Positions 32,101 to 44,003 of a DNA stretch of 64,000 bases are shown here, piece by piece; the first letter of the stretch is position 1, and each line of letters starts with the position of its first letter. The position numbers were made by a program, and so were the translations under genes. The stretch is taken from assembly GCA_037501455.1 (NCBI GenBank), contig CM074865.1:3111001-3175000 (forward strand), given 5' to 3'. Below the pieces are notes generated by a model. That model was not told where the DNA came from and made no database searches. It saw only the letters and a program-made list of their open reading frames with translations. Origin of the DNA: Lantana camara. Its lineage: Eukaryota > Streptophyta > Magnoliopsida > Lamiales > Verbenaceae.

Positions 32101-33562
32101 TTGAGAGAGAATAGGTTTAAGGATGGGGCTCTTTCGCTCCAAAGCCCAAAAATAGTTTTCTTATTCGATGAAGAAGGTGTTCCGTATGATAGCACGGTCT
32201 CTGGGTGCATGGAATCAAATTTTCTTGTTGAGGAGTTTATGCTTTTGGCAAATAAGACAGCTGCAGAAGTGATAACCAGAGCTTATCCATCTTGTGCTTT
32301 ATTGAGAAGGCATCCCGAGCCTAATCCTAGAAAATTACGCGAATTTGAAGCTTTTTGTAGAAAACACGGTCTAAAATTAAACATTTCTTCCTCTCTCCAT
32401 CTCCACCAGTCATTGGAGAGTATAAGAAGGGAACTTAAGCACGACTCTGTTTTATTTGATATCTTGATGTCTTATGCTGCAAGGCCAATGCAGCTGGCTT
32501 CTTATTTTTGCAGTGGTGAATTTAACGAGACCAGTGATTTTAGTCACTATGCATTAGCTATTCCTCTATACACCCATTTCACTTCTCCTTTGAGGAGATA
32601 TCCTGATATTGTGGTGCATCGTACGCTGGCTGCAGCTTTAGAAGCTGAAGATATTTACTTGAGAAAGAAAAGAATGTTGCTGAAGATACCTGAAGAGGAA
32701 ACTTTAAGCAGATGCTTTACTGGTGTGCGCTTTAACAAGGATGAAATTGAATCAGTTGAAGGTAAAGAAGCTTTGGCTACTGCAGCAGCTAGACATAGGG
32801 TTCTGGGCTCGGAAACTCTTACTGATGTGGTGGTTCATTGTAATGAGAGGAAGATGGCCACGAGACATGTGAAGGATGCAACTAATAAGCTTTACATGTG
32901 GGTTCTGCTTAAAAAAAAAGAGGTATTGTTTTAATAATCACCTTTGTTTTAGCTTGCATTGTCGTTTTAGTATTTAAGGATGAATGGATGAGTTTAACCT
33001 TTGTGCTTTTGGCCAGATTATATATTCGGATGCCAGAGTTTTGGGTCTTGGACCAAAGTTTATGTCTATATACATTACGAAGCTAGCTGTAAGTGTCTTA
33101 CTGAGTTTAAAGTTGTTATTTGTTGGTCTATTGCACCATCTGATCTAATAAAATTTAAATTTATTTACCAATTTCCTGCAGATGGAGCGGCGTATATACT
33201 ATGATGAAGTGGAAGGCCTATCTGCCGAATGGCTTGATGCTACATCAACACTCGTGCTCACTCAGTCTATGCATAAACGCTCAAACAGGAGAAGCAGTCC
33301 GGGCAAGTGGAAGTCTCTTGAGGAAGTTGCTTTGACTGTTAGTCCAGCTGATCTGAATCCAGAAACGAACTTGTCCGGACATTCTGAAGGAGATAATGGT
33401 GAGTCACAAACATGTGGGGCTATTTCAGACATTGAACCTGCATTTTTCCCTCTCACCGTGAATCTCCTTTCTACAATACCCGTTGCTCTGCACGCCATTG
33501 GTGGGGATGATGGCCCTCTTGATATTGTGGCAAGGTTGTATCTGTGTTCGTATCTGCTTTAG
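29168..33562 (+). CDS. SOV: DIS3L2/SOV-type 3'-5' exoribonuclease (RNase II/R family), 7 exons
   Basis: Predicted exons 29168-29294, 29859-30202, 30304-30357, 30446-30514, 30760-32922, 33017-33088 and 33182-33562 give 3210 nt (1069 aa), close to the Arabidopsis protein length I recall. The frame is kept at every GT-AG junction. After a basic, low-complexity N-terminus come cold-shock/OB regions (including RVVAITDKSPRR and YVLLTPTDPKF). The RNB catalytic domain follows, with the metal-binding aspartates in IDPSTATDLDDALS (about residues 490-502) and the conserved HYALAIPLYTHFTSPLRRYP. A C-terminal S1-like region closes the protein. Family members degrade cytoplasmic mRNA from the 3' end independently of the exosome. 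Catalytic residues are intact. The ATG at 29168 is chosen as the first in-frame AUG; an in-frame GTG lies nine codons upstream. Confidence 0.92.
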
Positions 33563-34666
33563 TGACAGAGGTCGACATATTTACCCCTGCGTTCCACTTT
33601 TGCTAAGAGGATGTGAAAAATAGTTTCTTGCAAATACCGTAACTGTTGACGAGGGTAGCGATAATCTGATGAGGGAGGGTGTATATACAAGGGGCGGGGG
33701 ACGGGGGGTTGGGGGGTGGTTGTTCTGATCTAATATGTAGTGGCTCTTTTTAGTTTTATGCTGCTATATATATGCTTACGCTGGTCGGTGATGGTCGATC
33801 GTTGAAGTCAAACGTCTTACTCTCATACCTGTTGGAATGCAGCCCATAATTTTTTATGTTTGGGTGATGATCAAGTTGTGTTTATAATGGCTTTAAGGTT
33901 TCTGTCAGATTCTGGTTGCAATAAAAAGCCTTCTGTTTTAACATGAAATGTGTTTCTTTGGATATATTGTGTCATTCTGGTGTTTTGCTTGTCAGTCAGA
34001 CAACAAGCGCTTGTTAATGTTGTAATAATTTCAATTTGGTGGTAAATGACAAGATCAGACCTTTCTGTTTTCTTTATGAAGACACATGACCTATTTCTGA
34101 AGTAGGGTGTTGAAATCTTGGATGATTCATGGTCTATGATGCACGAACACTTCTAAAAATATCGTTTTACGGTGTCTTGTCGTGCATAATAGTTCATATT
34201 GTTTGTGTTATAATAATCAAACAGTTCACATGCTGTCATCTTTTGAATTTATATGTACGTTTTTTCAAGTAAAAGTATATGGTGCTACATCTGAATTGTT
34301 GTGTGTGAATGGAGTAAGATCGGATTCGTGCAAGAATCCCTCATTGATGTTGAACTGGGAAATTCTTGCATGCATCAGGATGACTCCATTTACACAACAA
34401 ATGTGTAGTTCACATAAGGAAAGAATCAAAATACATAATGTTATTAAATCTGAACCATTACGCTCGTATGGTGCATATAAGAATTTCTAGAGGTGAACTC
34501 AGTGCAACGGAAACACAGTTCCTTGAAACAGCAGTAACACTGGCAAAACCAGTATCATTATTGAAATTGCAAAACTCGGAATTCTGAATATACAGCAGTA
34601 GGTGAAGAGAGGTACAAGGCTGGTTCTTGTTAATGTTACCCGCATTTAAGGGAAAGACAGTTGCAA
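33563..34666. other. Intergenic/3' region between the SOV-type gene and the small membrane-protein gene
   Basis: The two genes converge here. A G-rich run (33690-33720) and AT-rich sequence are present; no gene. The right part is likely 3' UTR of the minus-strand gene. Confidence 0.6.
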
Positions 34667-35872
34667 TCAAGAGTCGGTCACAACATCTGCTTCCGCTGCA
34701 ACAGCGTTTTGTGCTTCCAAAATCTGCATTTGACGTTCTGCGTGTTCTCTTTCGCAAGCACTAATTCCCATGATTATGTCGAGCATTGTCCCAGTTGTGC
34801 CGAAGAAGACAAGGGGCGCTAGGGATTTGCGTTTTATTCCTACAGGGATCGCAAGCAAAGCACCAGCTACTGAGAAAACCCATGTCCCTAAAGCACTGCA
34901 TGAATTCTTAAATTAGGATAGATCAAACTTGAAATGTCACAAGTGAAAAGACTAATTCATATGTGCATCGGTGATAAATCTGACGAATTCCAAATTTGAA
35001 ACGAACAAATCATCTCAAATTACACATTTACACTTACACTGACAAACGAGTACTGATCATTCGGTATATAGGAAAAAGGGACAAGTACACTTGCATACCC
35101 TGAGGTTTAGCCTAAACACAAACATCTACTAAGGCTAGAAAACTTACATGCTAGTATAGTCCTTCTAAATTCAAATATGATCGGTCTGTGTCAAGAACAA
35201 ATAGATATTCATAAAAATAGAGACGACATCTTCAAAACTCACAGATCCATTGAAGTAATGTAAACACATTGATTGGGGAAGTGTTCTTAATTTCTTAAAC
35301 CTCTTATGAAATTTGAGTATTTCGGCCAAATTTCAGGGAACTCACAGATCTTTACCCACAAATAAGAACAAGATATAAAAGTCATCAAGAATCAATGGAG
35401 GTTAACCACCCACATTCTCTAAAGAATCACCTTACGCGGGGTCGGTTAAATATTCCAAAAGTATCAACGTTACTAACCGGTCTTCTAATCAACCACAAAC
35501 GAAGCAAATGGCAGCCGATCAAAGTGCCAAACTTCTACGACATCTGCATCAAAATCCGAGAACAATCCCGGTTGATCTCATTTCCAAGCACATTGATGAA
35601 TACAACTATACAAGGTTCCAAGAAACTACAGGAATTGCCACTGTTTCATCCTATAAAACTTTAAGGTCTTCTACAACTCCTTTGCATTATCAATCTGAAA
35701 ATGATTCATATACTCTCTACGGCATTTAATCAAACAATTCGCGCTTCAATCATCACAAACATCTAGCAATTTCTCAAAATCAGAGGCGAAATAGGGAAAG
35801 TAGGGACCGAGAAGGAACATACTTCGAAACAGAGCATTCCTCGAGCTGTTTCACTTCCTCTTTCCCAGCCAT
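34667..35872 (-). CDS. Small two-helix membrane protein of unknown function (92 aa), 2 exons
   Basis: Coding exons 35823-35872 and 34667-34895 (minus strand) join with a GT-AG intron inside codon 17 to give 279 nt. The N-terminus is MAGKEEVKQLEECSVSN. Two hydrophobic segments follow (ALGTWVFSVAGALLAIPVGI and LAPLVFFGTTGTMLDIIMGI), separated by KRKS. The tail is charged and Ala-rich (ACEREHAERQMQILEAQ). I do not recognise the family; the hairpin topology suggests a small organellar or ER membrane protein. The exon pair is supported by a partial duplicate at 39575-40640 in which exon 1 and the splice sites are conserved. The 5' UTR probably contains another intron reaching to about 36180. Confidence 0.75.
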
Positions 35873-36342
35873 CTGCAGTGACTACTTCTCCAACTTCCCC
35901 GACCGAAACCTCAATCCAGCTGTGAAACCCATTAAAGAGCGCATATGCATAAACAATTTAGCACAAGAAATTATCCCAAAAAAAAAAACCAAAAAAGGTA
36001 AAATCTTTTCATGAAATCTACAAAACCCACAATCCAAACACGAATTGCTATGGTTTTTCAGAAGAATATTTCATTACTTACTGCATTTACTTGCAATTGA
36101 TGGAGGCGAGAAGAGATTAGAGAGAGAATTTGGCACCTGAGAGAACGATGATCCCCGAACGACGTCGTATACTTTACTGTGAAATCTTCTCTGATGGAAT
36201 AATGCCATTGATATGAGATTGATGATGACGAAGGGTTATCGTTTATTGGGCTTCGTTTCAGCCCAAGAAATATTGGGCTTTAATTAAAACATTAATTGGG
36301 ATCTAGCTGACCATACTCATGTAGGCCCAATTTGCTCTTACC
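35873..36342. other. Upstream region and probable 5' UTR of the small membrane-protein gene
   Basis: The sequence near 36120-36170 (around ACGATGATCCCCGAACGACG) is nearly identical in copy B (near 40915), as expected for a transcribed leader or promoter. No further ORF. Confidence 0.45.
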
Positions 36343-36745
36343 CCTTTTTTTTTTTTTCTTTTTTTCGATCCTAACGAGACAGCGCCGAGCAAGGCGGCAA
36401 AGGACAAAACTAACTAAGCATCATCTCCATAGGCGGAGCATCCCAAACGGCAAAACTAATCCTTCACATTGTGACCCATCTTGGCAAGAGTATCAGCGAC
36501 AGAATTCTGCTCATGCGGCACATGACGAAAAAAAGTATCCTAAGGCTTACGCAGAAAATTACGACAGTCAAGAATGACATCTTTCAAGGGATGGTCATCC
36601 ACATCCTCTTTGGTAACTCAGTTAGCAATAATGAACGAATCGATCTCAACCTCAATTTTTCGGGAAAGCTGCTCCCAAGCAATCCTGAGACCTCCTCGAA
36701 GACCAAGCAACTCAACCACATTAGTGGAGTTAATACCAATCTTCA
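36343..36745 (-). pseudogene. LINE 3' fragment with degenerate RNase H domain, copy A
   Basis: On the minus strand it ends in an A-rich tail (the T run at 36343-36366). It encodes a decayed version of the RNase H segment that is still open in copy B (41195-41503). Frameshifts and stops are present. Confidence 0.7.
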
Positions 36746-37617
36746 TTTAAAAAGCAACAATCCAATCACCATTAATGGCCCAACTTGCTCTTAACAAATA
36801 TTAGTAATGTAGGTAAAAATAATACCACCTGTACCGTCTGACAGTTTGTCGTTATACTAACTTAATTATAGTTTTTTGTTTTTGAGTCTACGCGATTTCA
36901 TTAATAGGGGAAATTTTACGACATAACAATTTAAGACAAATCAAAATAATAGTTAAATTTAATTTAGTTAAGTCCCGGATCGAAATAATAGTTAAATTAA
37001 ATTAATAACTAAATCAATTTAAAGTCAAAACAACTAACTATTATTCAAATTCAAAACAACAACGTCCGATACAAAAGTAGAAATATTAGAAGTCTCGACG
37101 CAAACCAAATCCATATTTGTAATTGAAGTGTGGGTTATTGAATTGGTACCACATTTAAGAAAAGAGAACTGAACACTCTGAAAAGATGGGTCGAATCATT
37201 TAGGTATAAAGTTTCCTAGTAACTGCATTTTCAGTATCCAAACATAAAATATTTTGTTCAATCAGTATAGCGTCGAACGGTTAATTTAAGTCAGATGGAG
37301 GTACGAGATATCAAATTCAAATGATTCACATTGTTTTATATATTTTAAATTTTTTTTTTTTTTAACATATGCACGTCCAAACAAGATTCAAACTCAAAAC
37401 CTTTAGAGAATGAATCCATTAAAAAAAAAAAGAACTTAGTATACAAAAATTATTCAAGATTGGGGCAAATATGTAATTTCGAGGAAGATTTTCAAAACGA
37501 GCAAAACGTTTTGCTTTTGCAGCTGAAGTCAACTGAAAAACCTAACGTTAGAGTTTTCCCCCAAATCAATTTTCCGTTTTAGCCCTAATTTTTTAGCGTC
37601 TGTAGCATTGGTTAGGC
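36746..37617. other. Spacer upstream of aminotransferase copy A
   Basis: AT-rich, with T and A runs. About 145 bp around 37330-37470 has no counterpart in copy B, where GATTCACATTG joins directly to GTGCAAATATG near 52570. It holds the likely promoter of the aminotransferase; no other gene. Confidence 0.55.
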
Positions 37618-39523
37618 ATGCTCCATCCTGCATATAATTCAAGCAATTGTACCTGGACGCCATCGCCATCCCATGATGTGCTTCGTCCATATGTAATCAA
37701 ACCCTTTAATCTTTCGCGAAGAGTCCCCTTTTCCCGGAATTCGTGCTCGAATCATGGAAATTGCGAAAGCGAAAGCGTAATTGGCTGCAAATTGAGGGTT
37801 CCGCCTGCCATGGCTTCTCCGCTGTCCACCGCCGCCGCCGCCACTCAGCAAACGCCGCCAGGTTCGGCCCAGGATGGGTCGTCTCAGAACTCAGCTACTC
37901 AGCCACTCCAGGTTGATACGACTTCCATTTTTGACTCTCTGTCTCTCTCTCTAATGGGTATGCTTCGAATTTGTGATGGGGTGAACCCTTTTTGACTGCT
38001 TTTGCTTAAGATGATTGTGGGTTGTGGATTGTTTGGTGATTCGGAAATTGTTGGAGTTTGGATTTTGATTGGGATCTGGAAACGCTTATAACGATTGGTG
38101 ATATTGGTTTGCAACTTGATTATACTTTGTTAGGCTTAAAACATTTTGAAATCAAGTGTTTATGTTGAATCTGCAAAGTATCGCACTTCAATGGTGAATA
38201 AATTATCTTTATAAGAGCAAGTCTCCATTTTGCTAAGTTATTCTTAGCTGGTTTTGTGCAGTTTATCGGTCTTAATGCTACAGAGTACAGATGCAACTAA
38301 AAGCCCGAATTGTTTCATCTTAATTATCATTTGATCCTTCTTTGACGCTGCAAATTGTCCCCTTTTAGGTTGCCAAGCGCTTGGAGAAGTTCAAAACCAC
38401 AATTTTCACGCAAATGAGTATCCTCGCCAGCAAGCACGGGGCAATCAATCTCGGACAAGGCTTCCCCAATTTCGACGGTCCAGATTTCGTCAAAGAAGCA
38501 GCCATTGAAGCCATCAAAGCAGGTAAAAACCAGTATGCCCGTGGGTATGGTATACCTGACCTAAACTCAGCTATAGCTGAGCGTTTCAAGAAAGACACGG
38601 GACTCGTCATCGATCCTGAAAAACAAGTTACAGTCACCTCAGGGTGCACAGAAGCCATAGCTGCAACAGTCTTAGGCTTAATAAATCCTGGCGATGAGGT
38701 CATCCTCTTCGCCCCTTTCTTTGATTTATATGAAGCCACGCTCTCCATGGCCGGGGCCAAAATCAGGTGCATCACGCTCCGCCCACCGGATTTTTCGATA
38801 CCGATCGACGAGCTAAAGTCCATAGTTTCGAAAAACACCCGAGCTATCTTGATGAACACGCCACATAACCCTACTGGAAAAATGTTCACTAAAGAAGAAC
38901 TTAATGCAATAGCCTCTTTGTGCATAGAGAATGATGTGTTGGTTTTCTCTGATGAGGTTTATGATAAGTTAGCCTTTGAAATGGATCATATTTCCATCGC
39001 TTCGCTTCCCGGGATGTTCGATCGGACTGTCACGATGAATTCTTTGGGGAAAACTTTTTCGCTTACTGGCTGGAAAATCGGGTGGGCCATAGCTCCAGTC
39101 CATTTGACATGGGGTGTGCGACAGGCCCATTCTTACCTCACTTTTGCAACTTCCACTCCAATGCAGAATGCTGCAGCAACAGCTCTTCGGGCTCCAGATT
39201 CTTACTACGAGGAGCTGAGAAACGACTACTCGGCCAAAAAGAACATCCTCGTCGAGGGTCTGAGGTCCGTGGGGTTCACGGTGTACCCTTCGAGCGGGAC
39301 CTACTTTGTCGTGGTGGATCACACCCCATTTGGGTTGGAGAACAATGTGGCATTCTGTGAGTATCTGATCAAGGAAGTCGGGGTCGTGGCCATCCCAACG
39401 AGCGCGTTCTACTTGGATCCCGAAGAGGGGAAGAACCTAGTGAGGTTCACCTTCTGCAAAGATGAAGGGACTCTGAGAAGTGCTGTTGAGAGGATGAAGG
39501 AGAAGCTGCATTTTAAGAAGTAA
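37618..39523 (+). CDS. PLP-dependent class I aminotransferase (glutamine transaminase K/kynurenine aminotransferase-like), copy A
   Basis: Exons 37618-37911 and 38369-39523 (GT-AG intron) give 482 aa from the first ATG, or 418 aa from the ATG at 37810 (MASPLSTAAAA). The 64-residue extension is open in both copies, contains RRVPFSRNS and lacks acidic residues in its middle part, so it may be an organellar transit peptide. The core shows INLGQGFPNFDGP, YARGYGIPDLNSAIAERF, MNTPHNPTGKMFTKEEL, VFSDEVYDKLAFE and the PLP-lysine motif SLGKTFSLTGWKIGWA. The family transfers amino groups from glutamine, methionine or kynurenine-like donors to 2-oxo acids. Near the substrate pocket this copy reads APFFDLYEATL where copy B and, from memory, Arabidopsis At1g77670 read APFYDSYEATL. 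Confidence 0.92.
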
Positions 39524-39574
39524 TAGGTATAAATGTATGATGGTTCTTGATGTTGAAGGTGCTTAGATGTTATG

Positions 39575-40640
39575 TTATTCTGAATTTCCATTTTGTGAGG
39601 GGTTTTGTATTTGATTTGGGCATAAAGCACCAGCTACTGAGAAAACCCATGTCCCTAAAGCACTGCATGAAATTAGAAATGAGTATTAGATATAGATCAA
39701 ACTTGAAATATCACAAGGGACAAGACAAGACTAAGTCATATGTGCATCAGTGATAAATCTGACTAATTCCAAATTTGAAACGAACAAACCACCTCAAATT
39801 ACACTTGCATACCCTGACAAACAAGTACTGGTCATTCGGTATATAAGTAAAAGGGACAGGTACACTTGCATACCCTGAGGTTTAGCCTAAACACAAACAT
39901 CTACTAAGGCTAGAAAACTTACATGCTAGTATAGTAGTATAGTCCTTTTAAATTCAAATATGATCGGTCTGTGTCAAGAACAAATAGATATTCATAAAAA
40001 TAGAGAAGGCATCTTCAAAACTCACAGATCCATTCATTGGTAGCGGAAGTGTTTGTAATTTCTCGAATCATACGAAGTTTGAGTAATTCAGCATTTCAGC
40101 CAAACTTGAGGGCACATCAATGTATTTATACCCAAGTAAGAACAAGACATAAAAGTCATCAAGAATGGAGGGAACTTAATCACCCACATTCTCTAGAGAA
40201 TCACCTTACGAAGGGGTTGCTTAAATATTCCGAAAGTATCAAGGTTACTAACCGGCCTTCTAATTAACCAAAAACGGAGCAAATGGCAGCCGATCTAAGT
40301 GCCAAACTTCCACAACATCTGCATCAAAATCCGAGAACAATCCCGGTTGATCTCGTTTCCAAGCACATTATGAATACAAGGTTCCAAGAAACTACAGGAA
40401 TTGCCATTGTTGCCCATTCTATAAAACTTTAAGGTCTTCTACAACTCCTTTGCATTATCAATCTGAAAAGGATTCACATACTCTCTACGGCATTTAATCA
40501 AACAATTCGCGCTTCAATCATCACAAACATCTGGCAATTTCTCAAAATCAGAGGCGACATAGGGAAAGTAGGGACCGAGAAGGAACATACTTCGAAACAG
40601 AGCATTCCTCGAGCTGTTTCACTTCCTCTTTCCCAGCCAT
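39575..40640 (-). pseudogene. Breakpoint-truncated copy of the small membrane-protein gene; chimeric ORF
   Basis: Exon 1 (40591-40640) and the splice sites match the parent gene. Exon 2 (from 39662) keeps only the codons through VAGAL and then crosses the duplication junction at 39624-39626 into the antisense of the first aminotransferase's 3' UTR. There the frame stays open for CPNQIQNPSQNGNSE and stops at 39575-39577. The resulting 45-residue ORF has one hydrophobic segment instead of two and a new hydrophilic tail. Its 3' end overlaps the convergent aminotransferase transcript. It is probably non-functional, though the promoter and leader were copied intact. Confidence 0.75.
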
Positions 40641-41113
40641 CTGCAGTCACTGTTTCTCCACCTTCTCTTTAGTTCCCCGACCGCAACCTCAATCCAACTG
40701 TGAAACCCATTAACGAGCCCATATGCATAAACAGTTTAGCACAAGAAATTATCCCCAAAAAAAACCAAAAAAGGTAAAATCTTTCCGTGAAATCTACAAA
40801 ACCCACATTCCAAACACGAATTGCTATGATTTTTCAGAGGAATATTTCATTATTTACTGTGTTTACTTGCAATTGATGGAGGCGAGAAGAGAGAAAATGC
40901 GGCACCTGAGAGAACGATGATCCCCGAACGACGTCGTGTACTGTACTGTGAAGTCTTCTCTGATGGAATAGTGTCATTGATTTGAGATTGATAATGACGA
41001 AGGGTTATCATTTATTGGGCTTCGTTTCAGCCCAACAAATATTGGGCTGTGATTAAACATTAATTGGGCTCTAGCTTACAATATTCACCTAATGGAGGCC
41101 CAATTTGCTCTTA
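40641..41113. other. Upstream region of the truncated small gene (copy B)
   Basis: Counterpart of 35873-36342, with the same leader block near 40915 and scattered differences. No additional gene. Confidence 0.5.
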
Positions 41114-41503
41114 ACATTTATTTATTATTATTATTTTTTTTATCCTAACGAGGTAGCGCCGAGCAAGGCGGCAAAGGGTAAAACTAACTAAGCATCATCT
41201 CATAGGCGGAGCATCCCAAACGGCAAGGCCATCCTTCACATTGTGACCCATCTTGGCAAGAGTATCAGCGACAAAATTTTGCTCGCGGGGGACATGACGG
41301 AAAAAAGTATCCCAAGGTTTACGTAGAAAACTACGACAATCAAGAATGACATCTTTCAAGGGATGGTCATGCACATCCTCTTTGGTAACCCAATTAGCAA
41401 CAATGAGTGAGTCGAACTCAACCTCAATTTGTTGGAAACGTCGCTTCCAAGCAATTCTGAGACCTCCTCGAAGACCAAGCAACTCAGCCACATCAATGAA
41501 CAA
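41114..41503 (-). pseudogene. LINE 3' fragment with RNase H domain, copy B
   Basis: A minus-strand ORF (41195-41503) reads as the RNase H domain typical of plant LINEs: VAELLGLRGGLRIAWKRRFQ, VEFDSLIVANWV, HVPREQNFVADTLAKMGH. It ends with a stop at 41195, followed by an A/T-rich tail at 41114-41141. The rest of the element is missing (5' truncated), and its 5' side is interrupted by the plastid insert. Confidence 0.8.
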
Positions 41504-41744
<241 letters not shown>

Positions 41745-41898
41745 TTTCTTTGTTTTTAACGCCTCCTAATTTCCAGGAATTAGTCACTTCAACAGCCTTC
41801 GCTGGTTATATTGGTATCCAAATACGAACGAGATGGATGTTTGTTGTCCCAACCATTCTTTTAGTCCCGAGCCCAGTAAGGAGAGGGGTAATTTCGGG
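41745..41898. other. Second part of the copy-B-specific insert, origin not recognised
   Basis: It continues directly from the petA fragment to the point where copy A homology resumes (TTAACACCAATC at 41899). Its base composition resembles organellar DNA, but I could not identify the gene. Confidence 0.4.
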
Positions 41899-42193
41899 TT
41901 AACACCAATCTTCATAGAAAAACCAACAATCCAATCACCATTAATGGCCCAACTTGCTCTTAACAAATATTAGTAATGTAGGTAAAAATAATACCACCAA
42001 CCGTACCGTTTGATAACTTGATGTTATACTAACTTAAATATAGTTTTTTGTTTTTGAGTCTACGCATTAATAGGAGAAATTTTAAGACTTAACAATTTAA
42101 GACGGATCGAAATAATAGTTAAATTTAATTTAGTTTTAAGACTTAACAATTTAAGACGGATCGAAATAATAATTAAATTTAATTTAGTTAAGT
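41899..42193. repeat. Spacer with a local ~60-bp tandem repeat
   Basis: The phrase ACTTAACAATTTAAGACGGA occurs twice (about 42087 and 42143), whereas copy A has a single equivalent near 36930. AT-rich, no gene. Confidence 0.6.
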
Positions 42194-42198
42194 TATGG
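42194..42198. repeat. Left TSD (TATGG) of the Tekay element
   Basis: TATGG also at 52191-52195. Removing the element restores TTAAGTTATGGATCG, which aligns with TTAAGTCCCGGATCG in copy A near 36975. Confidence 0.93.
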
Positions 42199-43733
42199 TG
42201 TAGCACCCACACGTAGGGCCACATCCCCCGCACCATAATCCGAACCCGAATACGAAATGGAATGTCCGTACCCGAATCCGAATCATAGCGAACGGGAGAC
42301 CAAACACACACTCTAGGCTAGGCGGAGCTAGAGCACACAGAATCAGAGTATGCGGAAGCGAATAAATAAAAGTAACAAGCAAAATCATCACATATATATA
42401 TATATAGGTACCAACACACACCTATCCATATAGTATTTACGTATAAGTACCAACACATCCTGTACAAAAGCCATCCCGGCTCGAACAAAATAGTGTATAA
42501 GTATATACAAATCATAACTATACAACTACAAAATAATAAAGTGCAGGTATGTAAATGCACCTAACGAGACCTAGACCGACAAGTGTAACAGACGACACAC
42601 TTCTCCGCCTAGCTCACGCTCCCAAAACCTGCAACTAAAAGAGTAAACGAGGAGTCAGTCAACTGACTGAGTGAGGGGGCTAACGCACACCCACACCCTA
42701 CATATATATAGAGCAGAGCACAAAGCAAAGGGCGAAATGATGAACCGGAATAGGTTTTACAAACTAAAACTTTCCAAAACAAATACATATACTTTAAAAC
42801 ATTTCATAAACACTATCCCGATTCATACTTCTCAAACATACATAACAAAACATAATGCTCGGCGAGAACGAGCTTCCAACCTTTACTCCTCAGAACAAAC
42901 AAAACGGAAATCATACACTCTCCTCTACACCAATGATGGAAGAGCCACCGGCGGCCCTAACCATCCAGACATATACAGACTCACGAGGGGTAGCGAGCCC
43001 ACATCGTGCCCTCCCCGGTTTTTACGCCGAAGGCATCGAAATATCACACCTTCCCAAACTCCCAGGGGTCGCGTGTGATATATCGGATGGAGACTACGCA
43101 CAGGCCGAACCTCGACGGCCCGAACCGTCCCGAGGGTTCCTTACCCGTAGCTCCTTGGATCCACACATACAAATCATATTCTATCAAATGCCAAATCTTT
43201 CATGGCAATCTCGCTAACAGAATTGTAAAGCCTTTTCCAAAACATAGCTTACATAAGCTTATTTAATATCTTTTCCAAAACAAAGTTGTTCACAAGATCA
43301 TAAAAGTATTCTAATCAACACGTACATATCTATATATATTTAATATATAGTCACATGCACGGCCGGAAAACATCACATAAGGCTTTAGGTCGCTTAGCTA
43401 ATAAAATTCCTAAACCTCACCTTGCTTGGCAAAAATATGAGCAGACGTGAACAACCTACGCCTCGGGCTCGTCAACTGGAACCTCCTCTGAAAAGAAAAC
43501 ACGAAAGCCCAAGACTTAGACTCTATATGAACCAAAGAAGACGCTCGGCAAAATGCATGATTCACGTTCATAGATAAAATGTCACAATTAAATCATAGAA
43601 TTCACAAATCAAAGCATAACATAAGTATTTACAATTTATTATGCAAAACAATCAAATTATAACAATTAATATGCAAAAGAAAAGCATTTAAAATCATACA
43701 AATGCATAAACAAGGCAAAGAGAAAAAGTGGCA

Positions 43734-43858
43734 AAATCCACCCCCATGGATTTTTCCAAAGGGAAAAATCCAACCTAGCGGATTTTTCCAGAGCTACTGC
43801 CTCAAATCCACCCCCATGGATTTTTCCAAAAGGAAAAATCCACCCTCGCGGATTTGAC
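43734..43858. repeat. Tandem imperfect palindromes of the AAATCCACC...GGATTTTTCC type in the left LTR
   Basis: AAATCCACCCCCATGGATTT occurs at about 43736 and 43804, each followed by TTCCAAA(A)GGAAAAATCC and GCGGATTT. Each unit can fold into a short hairpin. The same array is present in the right LTR (51078-51200). Confidence 0.75.
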
Positions 43859-43880
43859 CCAGTAGAAGGGTTCCGGCCAT

Positions 43881-44003
43881 GGGAACGGCCGTTCCCGTTC
43901 CCAGTACAAACTGGGAACGGTCGTTCCCACTCTCGGCATGAACAGTATTTGGCCTGGGAACGGTCGTTCCCAGTTTGAAACTGGGCGGGAACGGCCGTTC
44001 CGG
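43881..44003. repeat. Cluster of four GGGAACGGCCGTTCCC palindromes, left LTR
   Basis: Copies at 43881-43896, 43913-43928, 43956-43971 and 43987-44003, the middle two being GGGAACGGTCGTTCCC. The mirror cluster in the right LTR is at 51225-51347. Confidence 0.9.

Larger units (their letters stand above)
34857..39626. repeat. Tandem segmental duplication, copy A (about 4.77 kb)
   Basis: From AAAGCACCAGCTACTG at 34857 to TGGGCATAAA at 39626, this block is repeated in order and orientation at 39624-54628. It includes the 5' part of the small membrane-protein gene, the LINE fragment and the whole aminotransferase gene. The copies meet at 39624-39626 with a 3-bp AAA overlap shared by both ends. Confidence 0.93.

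Noticed and set aside
41195..41503. A functional host RNase H-like gene
   Set aside because: The domain is typical of LINE pol C-termini, is followed by an A-rich tail, has a decayed twin at 36343-36745 and lacks the rest of the protein.
42671..43217. ORFs of 120-135 codons in the left Tekay LTR, repeated exactly at 50015-50561
   Set aside because: They lie within the LTR, are duplicated only because the LTR is, and show no domain or codon signal. I treat them as chance ORFs.
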